Positions 49,454-59,161 of a stretch of DNA of 64,000 bases are shown here, in pieces. Within the stretch, counting starts at the first letter, position 1. Each line of letters opens with the position of its first letter. The stretch is taken from positions 4,712,001 to 4,776,000 of the forward strand of contig NZ_CP108677.1 of NCBI RefSeq assembly GCF_035994945.1, written 5' to 3'. The notes below the pieces were generated by a model. It did no database searches, was not told where the DNA came from, and worked only from the letters and a program-made list of their open reading frames with translations. The stretch is from Streptomyces sp. NBC_01216. GTDB lineage: Bacteria; Actinomycetota; Actinomycetes; Streptomycetales; Streptomycetaceae. The translations under genes were made by a program, and so were the position numbers.

Positions 49454-50041
49454 ATGACCACCACCGCCAGGACCGACGCCCCGACGCGCCGCGAGCAGAT
49501 CCTCAAGGAGGCCGCCCGCCTCTTCGCCGAGCGCGGCTTCCACGGGGTGGGGGTGGACGAGATAGGGGCTGCCGTCGGGATCAGCGGCCCCGGGCTCTAC
49601 CGGCACTTCGCGGGCAAGGACGCGATGCTGGCGGAGCTGCTCGTCGGGATCAGCGAGAGGCTGCTCGACGGCGGGCGGCTGCGGGCGGGCGAGGCCACCG
49701 GAGACCCGCGGGCGCTGCTCGGCGCGCTCATCGACGGCCACATCGACTTCGCGCTCGACGACAGGCCGTTGATCACCCTCCACGACCGGGAGCTGGACCG
49801 GCTGAAGGACGAGGACCGCAAGCGGGTTCGCCAGCTCCAGCGGCAGTACGTGGAGCTGTGGGTGGCGGTCGTGCGCGAGCTGTACCCGGCGGCGGGGGAG
49901 TCGGAGGCGCGGGCGGCGGTCCACGCGGTGTTCGGGCTGCTGAACTCGACCCCGCACCTCGCGGCGCTCGGCCGCCCGTCGATGGAGAAGCTCCTCAGAC
50001 GCCTGGCGCACGGGGCCTTCGGAGCGCTGGCCGAGGCGTGA
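49454..50041 (+). CDS. TetR-family regulator of the leucine operon
   Basis: 195 aa from the ATG at 49454 (the TTG at 49436 is unlikely). HTH: 'TRREQILKEAARLFAERGFHGVGVDEIGAAVGISGPGLYRHFAGKDAMLAELL'. The C-terminal ligand domain is all helical. Divergent from the MCC operon and immediately beside two operator sites, so it probably senses an acyl-CoA intermediate. Inference from arrangement; the family itself is certain. Confidence 0.88.
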   Translation: MTTTARTDAPTRREQILKEAARLFAERGFHGVGVDEIGAAVGISGPGLYRHFAGKDAMLAELLVGISERLLDGGRLRAGEATGDPRALLGALIDGHIDFALDDRPLITLHDRELDRLKDEDRKRVRQLQRQYVELWVAVVRELYPAAGESEARAAVHAVFGLLNSTPHLAALGRPSMEKLLRRLAHGAFGALAEA

Positions 50042-50102
50042 CCACCGGTCCACGGCGTGGGACCCGGCGGCCGCCGGCGCCGCGGCCCGGCAGAATGTCC
50101 CC

Positions 50103-50879
50103 ATGCCGATACTCAGCCGCCCCGCCCTCGTCGAGCACCTCGTCCGGACCCGTATCGCGGGAGACGTCGCCACCCCGCGCGACAACAACCTCTCCCACTA
50201 CCGCAAGCTCGCCAACGGCGACCGGCACTACTGGCTCGGCCTGGAACTCGGTGACCGGTGGGCCGACGAGCAGGACGTGCTCGCCGTGATGGCCGAGCGG
50301 TGCGGTGTGATCGATGATCCGGCCCATCGCGCCGGGCAGGACACCATCGACCCCGAACTGACCGTCGACGCCCTCGACCGGATGGCCGCCCGACTGCGCA
50401 AGGCCGCCGCCGGCAAGGAGCGGGTGCTCTTCGCGACCGGGCACCCCGGCGCCCTGATCGACGCCCACGGCCGGGTCGCCGCCGCCCTGCGGGCGAAGGG
50501 CTGCGACATCGTCCGCATCCCCGGTGGACTGGTCGCCGACGAGGGCTACGTCGTGCAGTTCGCCGACGTCGCCGTCTTCGAGCGCGGCGCCAGCCTCTGG
50601 CACACTCATTCCCCGGAGCCGATGAACGCCGTCCTGGACGCCCTCGGGGAGGACGGCCGGCCGGATCTCGTCGTGGCCGACCACGGGTGGGCGGGCCGCG
50701 CTGCGCAGCGCGGCGTCGACTCCGTCGGCTACGCCGACTGTAACGACCCGGCCCTGTTCATCGGCGAGGCCGAGGGCACGATGCAGGTGACGGTCCCGCT
50801 CGACGACCACGTCGTGGACCCGCGTTTCTACGAGCCGATGACGGCGTACCTGCTGGACGCGGCGGGGCTCACGGCCTGA
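50103..50879 (+). CDS. Putative phosphatase (conserved actinobacterial)
   Basis: 258 aa. Motif-like segments are 'RVLFATGHPGALIDAHGRVAAALRAKGCDIVRIPGGLVADEG', 'GASLWHTHSPEPMNAVLDAL', 'DLVVADHGWAGRAAQRGVDSVGYADCNDPALFIGEAEGTMQVTVPLDDHV'. Actinobacterial homologues are usually annotated as phosphatase; I see conserved His/Asp/Asn clusters but no classical DxDx or RHG motif. Starts 61 bp after the TetR stop on the same strand and may be co-transcribed. Confidence 0.65.
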   Translation: MPILSRPALVEHLVRTRIAGDVATPRDNNLSHYRKLANGDRHYWLGLELGDRWADEQDVLAVMAERCGVIDDPAHRAGQDTIDPELTVDALDRMAARLRKAAAGKERVLFATGHPGALIDAHGRVAAALRAKGCDIVRIPGGLVADEGYVVQFADVAVFERGASLWHTHSPEPMNAVLDALGEDGRPDLVVADHGWAGRAAQRGVDSVGYADCNDPALFIGEAEGTMQVTVPLDDHVVDPRFYEPMTAYLLDAAGLTA

Positions 50880-51025
50880 GGTTCTGGGGCCCGTCGGGAG
50901 TCCGCGGCGCCCCGGCCGCCGGGGGACTGGTCGGGTCCGGTCACCCGCTCGCCCTCCCGGGCCGTGGTCCGCCGGAGGCCGGTCGGGAGCCGTCGTTCAG
51001 GGGCCGCCGCCCCGGGGGCGGTCGC

Positions 51026-51844
51026 TCAGGGCGTGTCCCGCAGGAAGCGGATGACGGTCTCCGCGTACTCCTGCGGATGCGTGACATGGGGGACGTGCCC
51101 GGCGCCCTCGAAGAGGTGGCGCCGTGCCTGGGGCAGCGCCGCGGCCAGCCGTTCCAGGACCACGGAGCACCACCTCGGGCTGGTGCCGCCGCCGGACAAC
51201 AGCACGGGAGCCGCGCAGGCGGACAGCCCGTCCAGGTCGAGATCGGCCCAGCCGGGGTCGGTCTGTTCGTCCAGCCACGTGCCGGCGTGGGTCACGAACG
51301 ACGCGCGCAGGTGTTCGGGGAGCTGGTCCCACATGCCGGGCCCGAGGGTGACCTCCTCGACGAACAGTCGAGCCCCCTGCTCGTACTCCCCCCTGCGGAG
51401 GTGGTCCATGACGGCGTCGACCGAGGTCATCATCGGCTGCATCTCGGCGAGGGTGTCCGGGTCGTCGGCCACGATCCCGACGAGCGGCGGTTCGTGGACC
51501 ACGACGCGCCGCAGCAGTTCGGGGCGGCGGGTGGCGAGTCCCAGCGTGACGGAGGCCCCGAAGGAGCCGGCGGCGACGTGCGCGGAGCCGTCGCCGAGCC
51601 GCTCGATCAGCTCGGCCAGGTCGTCCTCGTCCCGGCGCCGGGTTCCCTGACCCTCGGTGTCCGTGCTCCGCCCGTGGCCGCGGCGGTCATAGCGGATGAC
51701 ACGGAAGGACGATCCCAGCCCGGCGTCGACGGCGGGCTGCCAGCTCCGGTGGTCGTTCCACGACCCGTGGACGAGGATCAGCGGCTCTCCCTCTCCCGTG
51801 ACCTCGTAGAAAAGTTCGACTCCGTTGGCGCTCAGCTGTGGCAT
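51026..51844 (-). CDS. Alpha/beta hydrolase
   Basis: 272 aa. Oxyanion 'LILVHGSWNDHRSW', the strand 'VIRYDRRGHGRSTDTEG', the nucleophile elbow 'VAAGSFGASVTLGLA' (G-x-S-x-G shifted to GSFGAS, Ser in place), and the late His 'LFEGAGHVPHVTHPQEYAETVIRFL'. The substrate cannot be told. Same strand as the tesB/acyl-CoA dehydrogenase pair but 142 bp away from it. Confidence 0.82.
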   Translation of the reverse strand: MPQLSANGVELFYEVTGEGEPLILVHGSWNDHRSWQPAVDAGLGSSFRVIRYDRRGHGRSTDTEGQGTRRRDEDDLAELIERLGDGSAHVAAGSFGASVTLGLATRRPELLRRVVVHEPPLVGIVADDPDTLAEMQPMMTSVDAVMDHLRRGEYEQGARLFVEEVTLGPGMWDQLPEHLRASFVTHAGTWLDEQTDPGWADLDLDGLSACAAPVLLSGGGTSPRWCSVVLERLAAALPQARRHLFEGAGHVPHVTHPQEYAETVIRFLRDTP

Positions 51845-51986
51845 GCCGTGTTCCTACCAGCGCCGGTCCGCGCGGTACCCGGGACCGCGCCGGGGGTCAC
51901 GCGTACGGCGGAGCCCGGCGCGGGGCATCGCGCGCCGGGCGGCCCAGGTCCGGGGTAGCCCCGGGCAGAGGCCACCCGACAGGCTC

Positions 51987-52859
51987 TCAGCCGCGCGGCA
52001 CGCGGACGACGCCCTCCTGGATGACCGAGATCGCCAGCTTCCCGTCCTGGGTGTAGATCCGGGCCTGGCCGAGTCCGCGTCCGCCCGAGGCGGACGGGGA
52101 CTCCTGGTCGTACAGCAGCCACTCGTCGGCCCGGAACGGCCGGTGGAACCACATCGCGTGGTCCAGCGAGGCGCCCACCACGTCGCCGACGGCCCAGCCG
52201 CCCCGCCCGTGGGCGAGGAGCACCGAGTCGAGCAGCGTCATGTCGGAGACGTAGGTGGCCAGGCAGACGTGCAACAGCGGATCGTCGGCCAGCTTGCCGT
52301 TGGTGCGGAACCACACCTGCGAGCGTGGTTCGCGCGGTTCGCCGACGCTGCCCCACGGGGGTGCGTCGACGTACCGCAGGTCCACCGCGCCGCGCGCCTG
52401 GACGAGCCGCTCGGCCACGTCCGCCGGAAGGTACCGGGGCAGCATCTCCGCCGCCGTCGGCAGGGTCTCCGGGTCCGGTGCCGAGGGCATCGGGTACTGG
52501 TGCTCCAGCCCCTCCTCGTCTGCCTGGAAGGAGGCGGAGAGGTGGAAGATCGGCTGCCCGTGCTGGACGGCGACGACCCGGCGGGTGGTGAAGGAGCGGC
52601 CGTCCCGGATGCGATCGACCGTGTAGACGATCGGCGCGCCGGGGTCACCCGGCCGCAGGAAGTAGGCGTGCAGGGAGTGCGCGAGCCGGTCCCCGGGGAC
52701 GGCCCGGCCGGCCGCCACCAGCGCCTGGGCGGCCACCTGGCCGCCGAAGACGCGGGGTACCACGGCCGACCGCGACTGTCCGCGGAAGATGTTCTCCTCG
52801 ATCCGCTCCAGGTCGAGCAGATCGAGGAGGCCATCCAGTGCGCTGTGCTCCTCGGGCAC
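51987..52859 (-). CDS. tesB: Acyl-CoA thioesterase II
   Basis: 290 aa. Double hot-dog TesB: 'ENIFRGQSRSAVVPRVFGGQVAAQALVAAGRAV', 'LHAYFLRPGDPGAPIVYTVDRIRDGRSFTTRRVVAVQHGQPIFHLSASF', 'VLLAHGRGGWAVGDVVGASLDHAMWFHRPFRADEWLLYDQESPSASGGRGLGQARIYTQDGKLAISVIQEGVVR'. The Asp/Gln/Thr active-site region is present. It starts where the acyl-CoA dehydrogenase stops (no gap), so the two form an operon in fatty acyl-CoA turnover. Confidence 0.93.
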   Translation of the reverse strand: MPEEHSALDGLLDLLDLERIEENIFRGQSRSAVVPRVFGGQVAAQALVAAGRAVPGDRLAHSLHAYFLRPGDPGAPIVYTVDRIRDGRSFTTRRVVAVQHGQPIFHLSASFQADEEGLEHQYPMPSAPDPETLPTAAEMLPRYLPADVAERLVQARGAVDLRYVDAPPWGSVGEPREPRSQVWFRTNGKLADDPLLHVCLATYVSDMTLLDSVLLAHGRGGWAVGDVVGASLDHAMWFHRPFRADEWLLYDQESPSASGGRGLGQARIYTQDGKLAISVIQEGVVRVPRG

Positions 52860-54017
52860 TTACAGGCCCATCGACTTGGCGATGATCGACTTCATGATCT
52901 CGCTGGTGCCGCCGTAGATGCGGTTGACGCGGTTGTCGGCGTAGAGGCGGGCGATCGGGTACTCGTTCATGTAGCCGTAGCCGCCGTGCAGCTGGAGGCA
53001 GCGGTCGATCACGCGGTGCGCGACCTCGGTGCAGAACAGCTTGGCGCTGGCGGCCTCGGCGGGGGTCAGCTCGCCCGCGTCCAGGGCCTCCAGCGCGCGG
53101 TCGGCGACGGCCTCGGCGGCGTCCACCTCGGCCTGGCAGGCGGCCAGCTCGAACTTCGTGTTCTGGAAGTGCGCGACCGGCTTGCCGAAGACCGTGCGGT
53201 CCGTGACGTACTCCTTGGCGAACCGGATCGCCGCCTTGGCCTGGGCGTAGGCGCCGAAGGCGATGCCCCAGCGCTCGGAGGCCAGGTTGTGGCCGAGGTA
53301 GGAGAAGCCCTTGCCCTCCTCGCCGAGCAGGTCCTCGACCGGCACCTTCACGTCGACGAACGCCAGCTCGGCGGTGTCGGAGGTGCGCAGGCCGAGCTTG
53401 TCCAGCTTGCGGCCGATGGAGTAGCCCTCGGACGTGGTGTCCACGGCGAAGAGGGAGATGCCGAAGCGGCGGTCCTCGGCCGTCGGGGCGGAGGTGCGGG
53501 CGCAGACGATCACGCGGTCGGCGTGGACGCCGCCGGTGATGAAGGTCTTGGCACCGTTGAGGACGTAGTGCGTGCCGTCCTCCGCGAGCTTGGCGGTGGT
53601 CTTCATGCCCGCGACGTCGGAGCCGGTGCCCGGCTCGGTCATCGCCAGCGCCCACATCTCCTCACCGGAGACGAACTTCGGGAGGTAACGCTTCTTCTGC
53701 TCGTCGGTGGCGAGCATCTTGATGTAGGGCAGAGCGAGCAGCACGTGCACGCCGGAACCGCCGAACTGCACGCCGGCGCGCGAGGTCTCCTCGTAGAGGA
53801 CCGCCTCGAACTTGTGGGTGTCCAGCCCGGCGCCGCCGAACTCCTCGGGCACGTTGATGCCGAAGACGCCCAGCTCGCCGAGCTTGTCGTAGAACTCGCG
53901 CGGCGCCTGGCCCGCGGCGAACCACTCGTCGTAGACGGGAACGACCTCGGCCTCGATGAAGGCGCGGATGGTCTCCCGGAACGCCTCGTGGTCCTCGTTG
54001 AATACGGTACGGCGCAC
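52860..54017 (-). CDS. Acyl-CoA dehydrogenase
   Basis: 385 aa from GTG at 54017 with GGAG 7 nt upstream; the longer frame is not needed. 'GINVPEEFGGAGLDTHKFEAVLYEETSRAG', 'MTEPGTGSDVAGMKTTAKLAEDGTHYVLNGAKTFITGGVHADRVIVCART', 'LDKLGLRTSDTAELAFVDVKVPVEDLLGEEGKGFSYL', 'LQLHGGYGYMNEYPIARLYADNRVNRIYGGTSEIMKSIIAKSMGL'. Active-site Glu lies near the 'GGTSEI' end as in long-chain types. Distinct from the isovaleryl-type enzyme at 43635. Confidence 0.9.
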   Translation of the reverse strand: MRRTVFNEDHEAFRETIRAFIEAEVVPVYDEWFAAGQAPREFYDKLGELGVFGINVPEEFGGAGLDTHKFEAVLYEETSRAGVQFGGSGVHVLLALPYIKMLATDEQKKRYLPKFVSGEEMWALAMTEPGTGSDVAGMKTTAKLAEDGTHYVLNGAKTFITGGVHADRVIVCARTSAPTAEDRRFGISLFAVDTTSEGYSIGRKLDKLGLRTSDTAELAFVDVKVPVEDLLGEEGKGFSYLGHNLASERWGIAFGAYAQAKAAIRFAKEYVTDRTVFGKPVAHFQNTKFELAACQAEVDAAEAVADRALEALDAGELTPAEAASAKLFCTEVAHRVIDRCLQLHGGYGYMNEYPIARLYADNRVNRIYGGTSEIMKSIIAKSMGL

Positions 54018-54305
54018 GGTACGACTCCTCCGATGTGCGGGCCCTTGGCTAAGCGCTTGCTCAGTCAAGTTACCCGTCGGTCGTCGAAACTGTCCAGAGT
54101 GATACGTCCCACGCCGCGTCCCGGTGGAATCCGGCCACCCGGCCGTCTCCCCTGTCACCGCGGCGCTCGTCGTGCGGCCGGCCCCATGACCTCCGCCCGG
54201 CCGCCAGCGCGATCCCTCCACCGAAGTGTTCGAATTCGTTGAGAAGGGCCTGAGGGCCGCCGGGTACTGATACGAAACGGCCGTTCGCGCTCAGGGTTAG
54301 GACCT
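54018..54305. other. Non-coding region before a decayed gene
   Basis: It holds the promoter of the acyl-CoA dehydrogenase (GCTAAGCGCTTGCTCAGTCAAG near 54047-54068, with the palindrome AAGCGCTT as possible TetR-type operator). The rest, to 54305, shows no convincing coding frame. Confidence 0.4.
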
Positions 54306-54686
54306 GTGCGTCGACCAGTAGCTCTTCCAGGCGTCCCGGTTCCCTTCGCTGCCGCGCCGGATCGACTGCCGCGTCGGCCGGGAGTGGGCCGGCGGCCGCG
54401 TCCAGCCGCGGGCGGCACGAACGGGGGGCGCGGAGCCGATGGTGGACGTGGCCGACCTCACCGCCGCTGGGGCGGCTGCCTCCCGCCAAGAGACCAGGCC
54501 GGAGTCGGCCGCATGCGTCTGGGGTGGCCGCTGTTCCAGCTGCCCACGCATCTCGTCGACTACGTGATCGCCCCTGAGCTCGCCCACGTGCGTGCGTCCG
54601 GGCACGGGGCGGACTTCCGGCGCCGGCTCGGACGGGCTCCGCCCGAATACGAGGAGAGACGAACCGGACGAACTCGGGCGGCGTAG
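54306..54686 (+). pseudogene. Decayed M48/YgjP-type metallopeptidase fragment
   Basis: The frame 54306-54686 ends with 'RRWGGCLPPRDQAGVG...LPTHLVDYVIAPELAHVRASGHGADFRRRLGRAPPEYEERRTGR', the 3' part of the DUF45 metallopeptidase family ('RWGSC...VDYVVxHELAHLxxxxHGxxFW'). The zinc-site HELAH reads PELAH, and the upstream part of the frame is random-looking, so the gene has lost its first half and its active-site His. It ends 36 bp before the convergent PucR gene stop. Confidence 0.65.
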
Positions 54687-54722
54687 GTGGAGGGGGGACA
54701 CCACGTAGCCCCAAGCCGTGGA

Positions 54723-56168
54723 TCAGGCTCCGGCCCGCACGGAGCCGAGCGCGAACCACAGCTCCATCCGCACGTCCGGGTCGTCCAGGTCCCGTTCGAG
54801 CAGGGCCGCGCAGCGGGCGATCCGCTGCCGGACGGTGTTGCGGTGCACGCCCATCGCCACGGCCGTCCGGTCCCAGCCCCCGTGCAGCGAGAGCCAGGAA
54901 CGCAGGGTCTCGGTGAGCGGTTCACCGTCCAGTGGAGCGAGCAGGGCGCGGGCATGGGCCGCGGCCTCGTCGGTGTCCACGAGGGACGTGAGGCCGCCCG
55001 GGTGGTGGCGGACCAGGGGCCTCCGGGTCGCCTCCGCCCGGCGCAGCGCCCGCGCCGCCTGTGCGTCGGCTGCCACGAGGCCGGACGCCCCGGCGGGGGA
55101 GCTCACCCCGAGGGTCCAGCCGGGCCGGGCCGTGGCGGGGGACGAGGCGGGCAGGAGGAGGCGTACGGGGGAGTCCCCCTCCAGCAGCGTCGTCCCCAGT
55201 GCCGCCGCCAGGCCCGCCGCCGCGAACGGGGTGCCGTCGCCGCCCCTCGCGTGGACCACCGTCCACGGGCCCGGGTCCAAGGCGGACGCGGCTTCGGCCG
55301 GGGAGGCGCCCAGGAGCAGCCGGACCAGCGCCCCGTCCCGTACGGCCGCGTCCGCGCCCCGGTGCGGGGCCGTCAGCAGGGAGAGCAGCACCACGGCCAC
55401 TCCCGCGATCGTGTGGTCGCCCGGCTCGCGCCGCTCCGTCGCCACGCCCAGGGTGAGCCCCTCCTCTCCACCGAGCGCGTAGGCGGCGAGCCGCAGCCCG
55501 CCCCCGTCGCCGCTCGCCGAGGCCGGCGCGCCCGGACGCGGCCCCAGGACGCCGGCCAGCTCCGCGAGGGCCCGCGCGGCGTCCGCGGGGACCGCGCGGC
55601 CGGCCGCCGCGGACACCGCGCCGTCCGGTCCGAAGAGCTCCGCCCGGCCGCCCAGCCGGGACGCGAGCGCGCCGAGGACCGCCGGCACCGGGGCCGGCCG
55701 GGCAGCCGCCACCGCCAGTGACTGCTGGGCCTCGGTCACCCGGCGCAGCTCGTGGTGGCGAGCCTCGGCCATCAGCCGCCAGACCGCCCGTGCCACCGCC
55801 GTGAACGGGGTGCCCGGCGGTACTTCGAGCAACGGCAGCCCGTGCCGCGCGCACGCGTCGACCAAGGCCGCCGGAACCGTGTCGTACACCGGCGTCACCC
55901 CGAAGCCGAGGGCCGCCGCCCCCGCCTCCACCACCCGCTCGACGTACCGCTCCGGGTCGGCCAGCTGCACACCCGCCGTCATCAGCAGCTCGCCGCCGAG
56001 CAGGTACGGATAGGGATCGGACATCTCCGAGGTGTGTACCCAGTGGAGCGACGTGTCGCGCGGCCCCGTGAGCAGCCGCAGGCCGAGGTCGCCCCGCTCC
56101 AGGAGCGCGCCGAGCGCCACGGGAGGGGCGGGGGGAGTGGAGATGCGCTCCGGCACGGACACGACCAT
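54723..56168 (-). CDS. PucR-family transcriptional regulator
   Basis: 481 aa from ATG at 56168 (AAGGG upstream), five residues inside the longest frame. N-terminal PucR domain (about 10-130): '[51 protein letters not shown]'. C-terminal PucR HTH: '[53 protein letters not shown]'. Members control purine or amino-acid-derived nitrogen catabolism. Divergent from the ureohydrolase gene with a 110-bp shared region, so it probably controls that pair. Confidence 0.88.
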   Translation of the reverse strand: MVVSVPERISTPPAPPVALGALLERGDLGLRLLTGPRDTSLHWVHTSEMSDPYPYLLGGELLMTAGVQLADPERYVERVVEAGAAALGFGVTPVYDTVPAALVDACARHGLPLLEVPPGTPFTAVARAVWRLMAEARHHELRRVTEAQQSLAVAAARPAPVPAVLGALASRLGGRAELFGPDGAVSAAAGRAVPADAARALAELAGVLGPRPGAPASASGDGGGLRLAAYALGGEEGLTLGVATERREPGDHTIAGVAVVLLSLLTAPHRGADAAVRDGALVRLLLGASPAEAASALDPGPWTVVHARGGDGTPFAAAGLAAALGTTLLEGDSPVRLLLPASSPATARPGWTLGVSSPAGASGLVAADAQAARALRRAEATRRPLVRHHPGGLTSLVDTDEAAAHARALLAPLDGEPLTETLRSWLSLHGGWDRTAVAMGVHRNTVRQRIARCAALLERDLDDPDVRMELWFALGSVRAGA

Positions 56169-56278
56169 GGACCCTTCGTACATTCAAGAGCTACGCGATG
56201 GAGGAAACGTACACTTCTGTGGTGGCGTCCCGCGACCTACTGTCGAGGCACACCCCCAGGCATCCAGGAGGACCCGAC

Positions 56279-57256
56279 ATGAGCAGCAGCGACCAGAACG
56301 CGTTCCGCGGCCCGACCGACTCGTCCCGCGTCCCGCGGTACGCCGGTCCCGCGACGTTCGCCCGGCTGCCGCGGCTCGACGAGGTCGGCACCGCCGACGT
56401 GGCCGTCGTCGGTGTCCCCTTCGACAGCGGTGTCTCCTACCGCCCCGGGGCACGCTTCGGCGGCAACGCGATCCGCGAGGCGTCCCGCCTGCTCCGCCCC
56501 TACAACCCGGCGCAGGACGCCTCGCCGTTCGCCCTCGCGCAGGTCGCGGACGCCGGCGACATCGCCGCCAACCCGTTCGACATCAACGAGGCCGTCGAGA
56601 CCATCGAGGCCGCCGCGGACGACCTGCTCGGCACCGGCGCCCGCATGATGACCCTCGGCGGCGACCACACCATCGCGCTGCCGCTGCTGCGCTCGGTCGC
56701 CAAGAAGCACGGCCCGGTCGCGCTGCTCCACTTCGACGCGCACCTCGACACCTGGGACACGTACTTCGGCGCCGAGTACACCCACGGCACGCCGTTCCGT
56801 CGTGCCGTGGAGGAGGGCATCCTCGACACCGAGGCGCTCTCCCACGTCGGCACCCGCGGCCCGCTCTACGGCAAGCAGGACCTCACCGACGACGAGAAGA
56901 TGGGCTTCGGCATCGTCACCTCCGCCGACGTCTACCGGCGCGGCGCCGACGAGGTCGCCGACCAGCTGCGCCAGCGCATCGGCGACCGCCCGCTGTACAT
57001 CTCCATCGACATCGACTGCCTCGACCCGGCGCACGCGCCCGGCACCGGCACCCCGGAGGCGGGCGGCATGACCTCCCGCGAGCTGCTGGAGATCCTGCGC
57101 GGCTTGTCCTCCTGCAACCTGGTCTCCGCCGACGTCGTCGAGGTCGCCCCCGCCTACGACCACGCCGAGATCACCTCCGTCGCCGCCTCCCACACGGCCT
57201 ACGAGCTGACGACGATCATGTCGCGGCAGATCGCCGCGAGCCGTACCGCGGGCTGA
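56279..57256 (+). CDS. Ureohydrolase (agmatinase/guanidinobutyrase)
   Basis: 325 aa from ATG with AGGAGG upstream. Mn-binding motifs: '[19 protein letters not shown]' (GGDH), '[15 protein letters not shown]' (DAHxD), and '[34 protein letters not shown]' (DxDxxDP). Releases urea from a guanidino compound. The pairing with a TPP decarboxylase downstream favours guanidinobutyrate over agmatine, but family sequence alone does not separate them. Confidence 0.88.
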   Translation: MSSSDQNAFRGPTDSSRVPRYAGPATFARLPRLDEVGTADVAVVGVPFDSGVSYRPGARFGGNAIREASRLLRPYNPAQDASPFALAQVADAGDIAANPFDINEAVETIEAAADDLLGTGARMMTLGGDHTIALPLLRSVAKKHGPVALLHFDAHLDTWDTYFGAEYTHGTPFRRAVEEGILDTEALSHVGTRGPLYGKQDLTDDEKMGFGIVTSADVYRRGADEVADQLRQRIGDRPLYISIDIDCLDPAHAPGTGTPEAGGMTSRELLEILRGLSSCNLVSADVVEVAPAYDHAEITSVAASHTAYELTTIMSRQIAASRTAG

Positions 57257-57266
57257 CGCCCCCGTC

Positions 57267-57291
57267 GCGCCGGGGCCGGCCGCCCCGGCGC
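57267..57291 (+). terminator. Hairpin after the ureohydrolase gene
   Basis: GCGCCGGGGC (57267-57276) pairs perfectly with GCCCCGGCGC (57282-57291) around a 5-nt loop. It may act as a partial terminator before the TPP-enzyme gene. Confidence 0.55.
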
Positions 57292-57394
57292 GCACCGGGA
57301 GCCGCGCCCGCCGCCCCCGGTGTCCCGTGCCGCCCCGGGCCCCGCGCCCGGCCCTCGCCCCGCTGCCCGCACGCCACCTCCGACGGGACCGTCC

Positions 57395-59077
57395 ATGACC
57401 CACGACCACGACCTGGTGCTGCGCCCCACCGAGGCGCAGACGGCCGCCGCGCTCCACCCGCCGGCCGGCCGCACCGGCGGCGACCTCGTCATCGAGACCC
57501 TCTCCGGGCTCGGCGCGACCACGGTCTTCGGCCTGCCCGGACAACACGCCCTGGGGATGTTCGACGCGCTGCGCCGCTCGACGCTCCGGTACGTCGGCCT
57601 GCGCGTGGAGAACAACGCGGGCTTCGCCGCCGACGCCTACGGAAGGGTGACCGGCGAGGCGGCCCCGCTGCTGCTGTCCACCGGGCCGGGCGCGCTGATG
57701 TCGCTGGCGGCGCTCCAGGAGGCCGCGGCGGCCTCCGCCCCCGTCCTGGCGATCGGCAGCCAGATCCCGGCGGCCGGCCTCGGCGGCGGGCGACACGGCT
57801 ATCTCCACGAACTGCGCGACCAGCAGGCGTCCTTCCGGGACGTCGTGAAGTCCGTGCACACCGTCCGGACCCCCTCGCAGATCCCCTCGGCGATCGCGGC
57901 GGCCTGGGAGTCGGCGCTGACCGCCCCGCACGGTCCGGTGTGGGTGGAGATCCCTCAGGACGTGCTGCTCACGGAGACGATCCTGCCGGTCGTCACGGCG
58001 ATGGACGCCACGCCGGAGGAGGTCGTACCCCGCCCCGAGCTGACGGCGGTGGCGGCCCATCTGCTGGCGCACGCCGAACGCCCCGCGATCATCGCCGGCG
58101 GCGGTGTGGTGCGCGCGGACGCCTCGGGCAAGCTGCGCGCGCTCGCCGAGCGGATCGACGCGCCGGTCGTCACCACCTTCGGAGGCAAGGGCGCCTTCCC
58201 GTGGGAGCACCCGCTCTCGCTCCAGTCCTGGCTGGAGGACCGCCACACCACCGAGTTCCTGGAGGACGCGGACGTCCTGCTGGTGGTCGGCTCCGGACTC
58301 GGCGAGCTGTCCTCGAACTACCGCACCTTCGCCCCGCGCGGCCGGGTGATCCAGATCGAGGCCGACGCCGGGAAACTGGAGTCCAACCACCCCGCGCTCG
58401 GCATCCACGCGGACGCCCGTCTCGGTCTCGCGGCCCTCCTGGAGACGGTGCCGGTCCGTACGGACACGGGCGCCCCGGAACGTGTGGCCGACGTCCTGAC
58501 CCGGATCAGCGACCGGATCGCGGCACAGGACCTGGGCCTGGAGCAGCGGGTCGTCGCCTCGGTCCGCGCGGCGCTGCCCGACACCTCGCCCAGCTTCTGG
58601 GACATGACGATCCTGGCCTACTGGGCCTGGTCCGCCTTCGACGCCCGCCACCCCAACACCATGCACTCCGCCCAGGGAGCCGGCGGCCTCGGCTACGGCT
58701 TCCCGGCGGCCCTGGGCGCGGCGGCGGCGGACCCGACCCGGCCGGTGCTGGCGGTGTCGGGTGACGGCGGCGCGATGTACTCGATCGCGGAGCTGGCGAC
58801 GGCGAAGCAGTACGGGTTCGACGTGACCTGGCTGATCGTCGACGACGGCGGCTACGGCATCCTGCGCGCGTACATGACGGACGCCTTCGGCGAGGCCACG
58901 GGCACCGAACTGGCCCGCCCGGACTTCGTGGCGCTGGCCGAGTCCTTCGGCGTGCCGGCGGTCCGCGCGACACCGGAGTCCCTGACGGAGGACCTCAGGG
59001 AGGCCCTGGCGACCCCCGGCCCTTCGGTGGTGGTCCTCCCCGCCCTGCTGAGGATGTTCGAACCGACCCACCTCTGA
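57395..59077 (+). CDS. TPP-dependent decarboxylase (AruI-like, 2-ketoarginine?)
   Basis: 560 aa from ATG at 57395. Three TPP-enzyme domains: 'GGDLVIETLSGLGATTVFGLPGQHALGMFDALRRSTLRYVGLRVENNAGFAADAYGRVTG' (catalytic Glu in VENN), the central 'PAIIAGGGVVRADASGKLRALAERIDAPVVTTFGGKG', and the TPP motif 'LAVSGDGGAMYSIAELATAKQYGFDVTWLIVDDGGYGILR' (GDG...N replaced by D/G). 560 aa matches AruI. Next to a ureohydrolase, decarboxylation of 2-ketoarginine to guanidinobutyraldehyde is the best guess; acetolactate-synthase-like or benzoylformate-type use is possible. Confidence 0.75.
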   Translation: MTHDHDLVLRPTEAQTAAALHPPAGRTGGDLVIETLSGLGATTVFGLPGQHALGMFDALRRSTLRYVGLRVENNAGFAADAYGRVTGEAAPLLLSTGPGALMSLAALQEAAAASAPVLAIGSQIPAAGLGGGRHGYLHELRDQQASFRDVVKSVHTVRTPSQIPSAIAAAWESALTAPHGPVWVEIPQDVLLTETILPVVTAMDATPEEVVPRPELTAVAAHLLAHAERPAIIAGGGVVRADASGKLRALAERIDAPVVTTFGGKGAFPWEHPLSLQSWLEDRHTTEFLEDADVLLVVGSGLGELSSNYRTFAPRGRVIQIEADAGKLESNHPALGIHADARLGLAALLETVPVRTDTGAPERVADVLTRISDRIAAQDLGLEQRVVASVRAALPDTSPSFWDMTILAYWAWSAFDARHPNTMHSAQGAGGLGYGFPAALGAAAADPTRPVLAVSGDGGAMYSIAELATAKQYGFDVTWLIVDDGGYGILRAYMTDAFGEATGTELARPDFVALAESFGVPAVRATPESLTEDLREALATPGPSVVVLPALLRMFEPTHL

Positions 59078-59079
59078 GC

Positions 59080-59106
59080 GCCCGCCGCCGGCCTCCGGCG
59101 GCGGGC
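59080..59106 (+). terminator. Terminator after the TPP-enzyme gene
   Basis: GCCCGCCGCCGG (59080-59091), loop CCT, CCGGCGGCGGGC (59095-59106): a perfect 12-bp stem two bases past the stop. Confidence 0.8.
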
Positions 59107-59161
59107 TCCGGCCGGGGCCGTCCTCTCCCCGCGCCGCGTCACGAGGTCGGGCGTCGCCACC

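Noticed and set aside
56237-59071. 944-aa minus open frame opposite the ureohydrolase and TPP enzyme
   Set aside because: Antisense shadow with Gly/Arg/Val composition; plus-strand genes have complete family motifs and ribosome sites.
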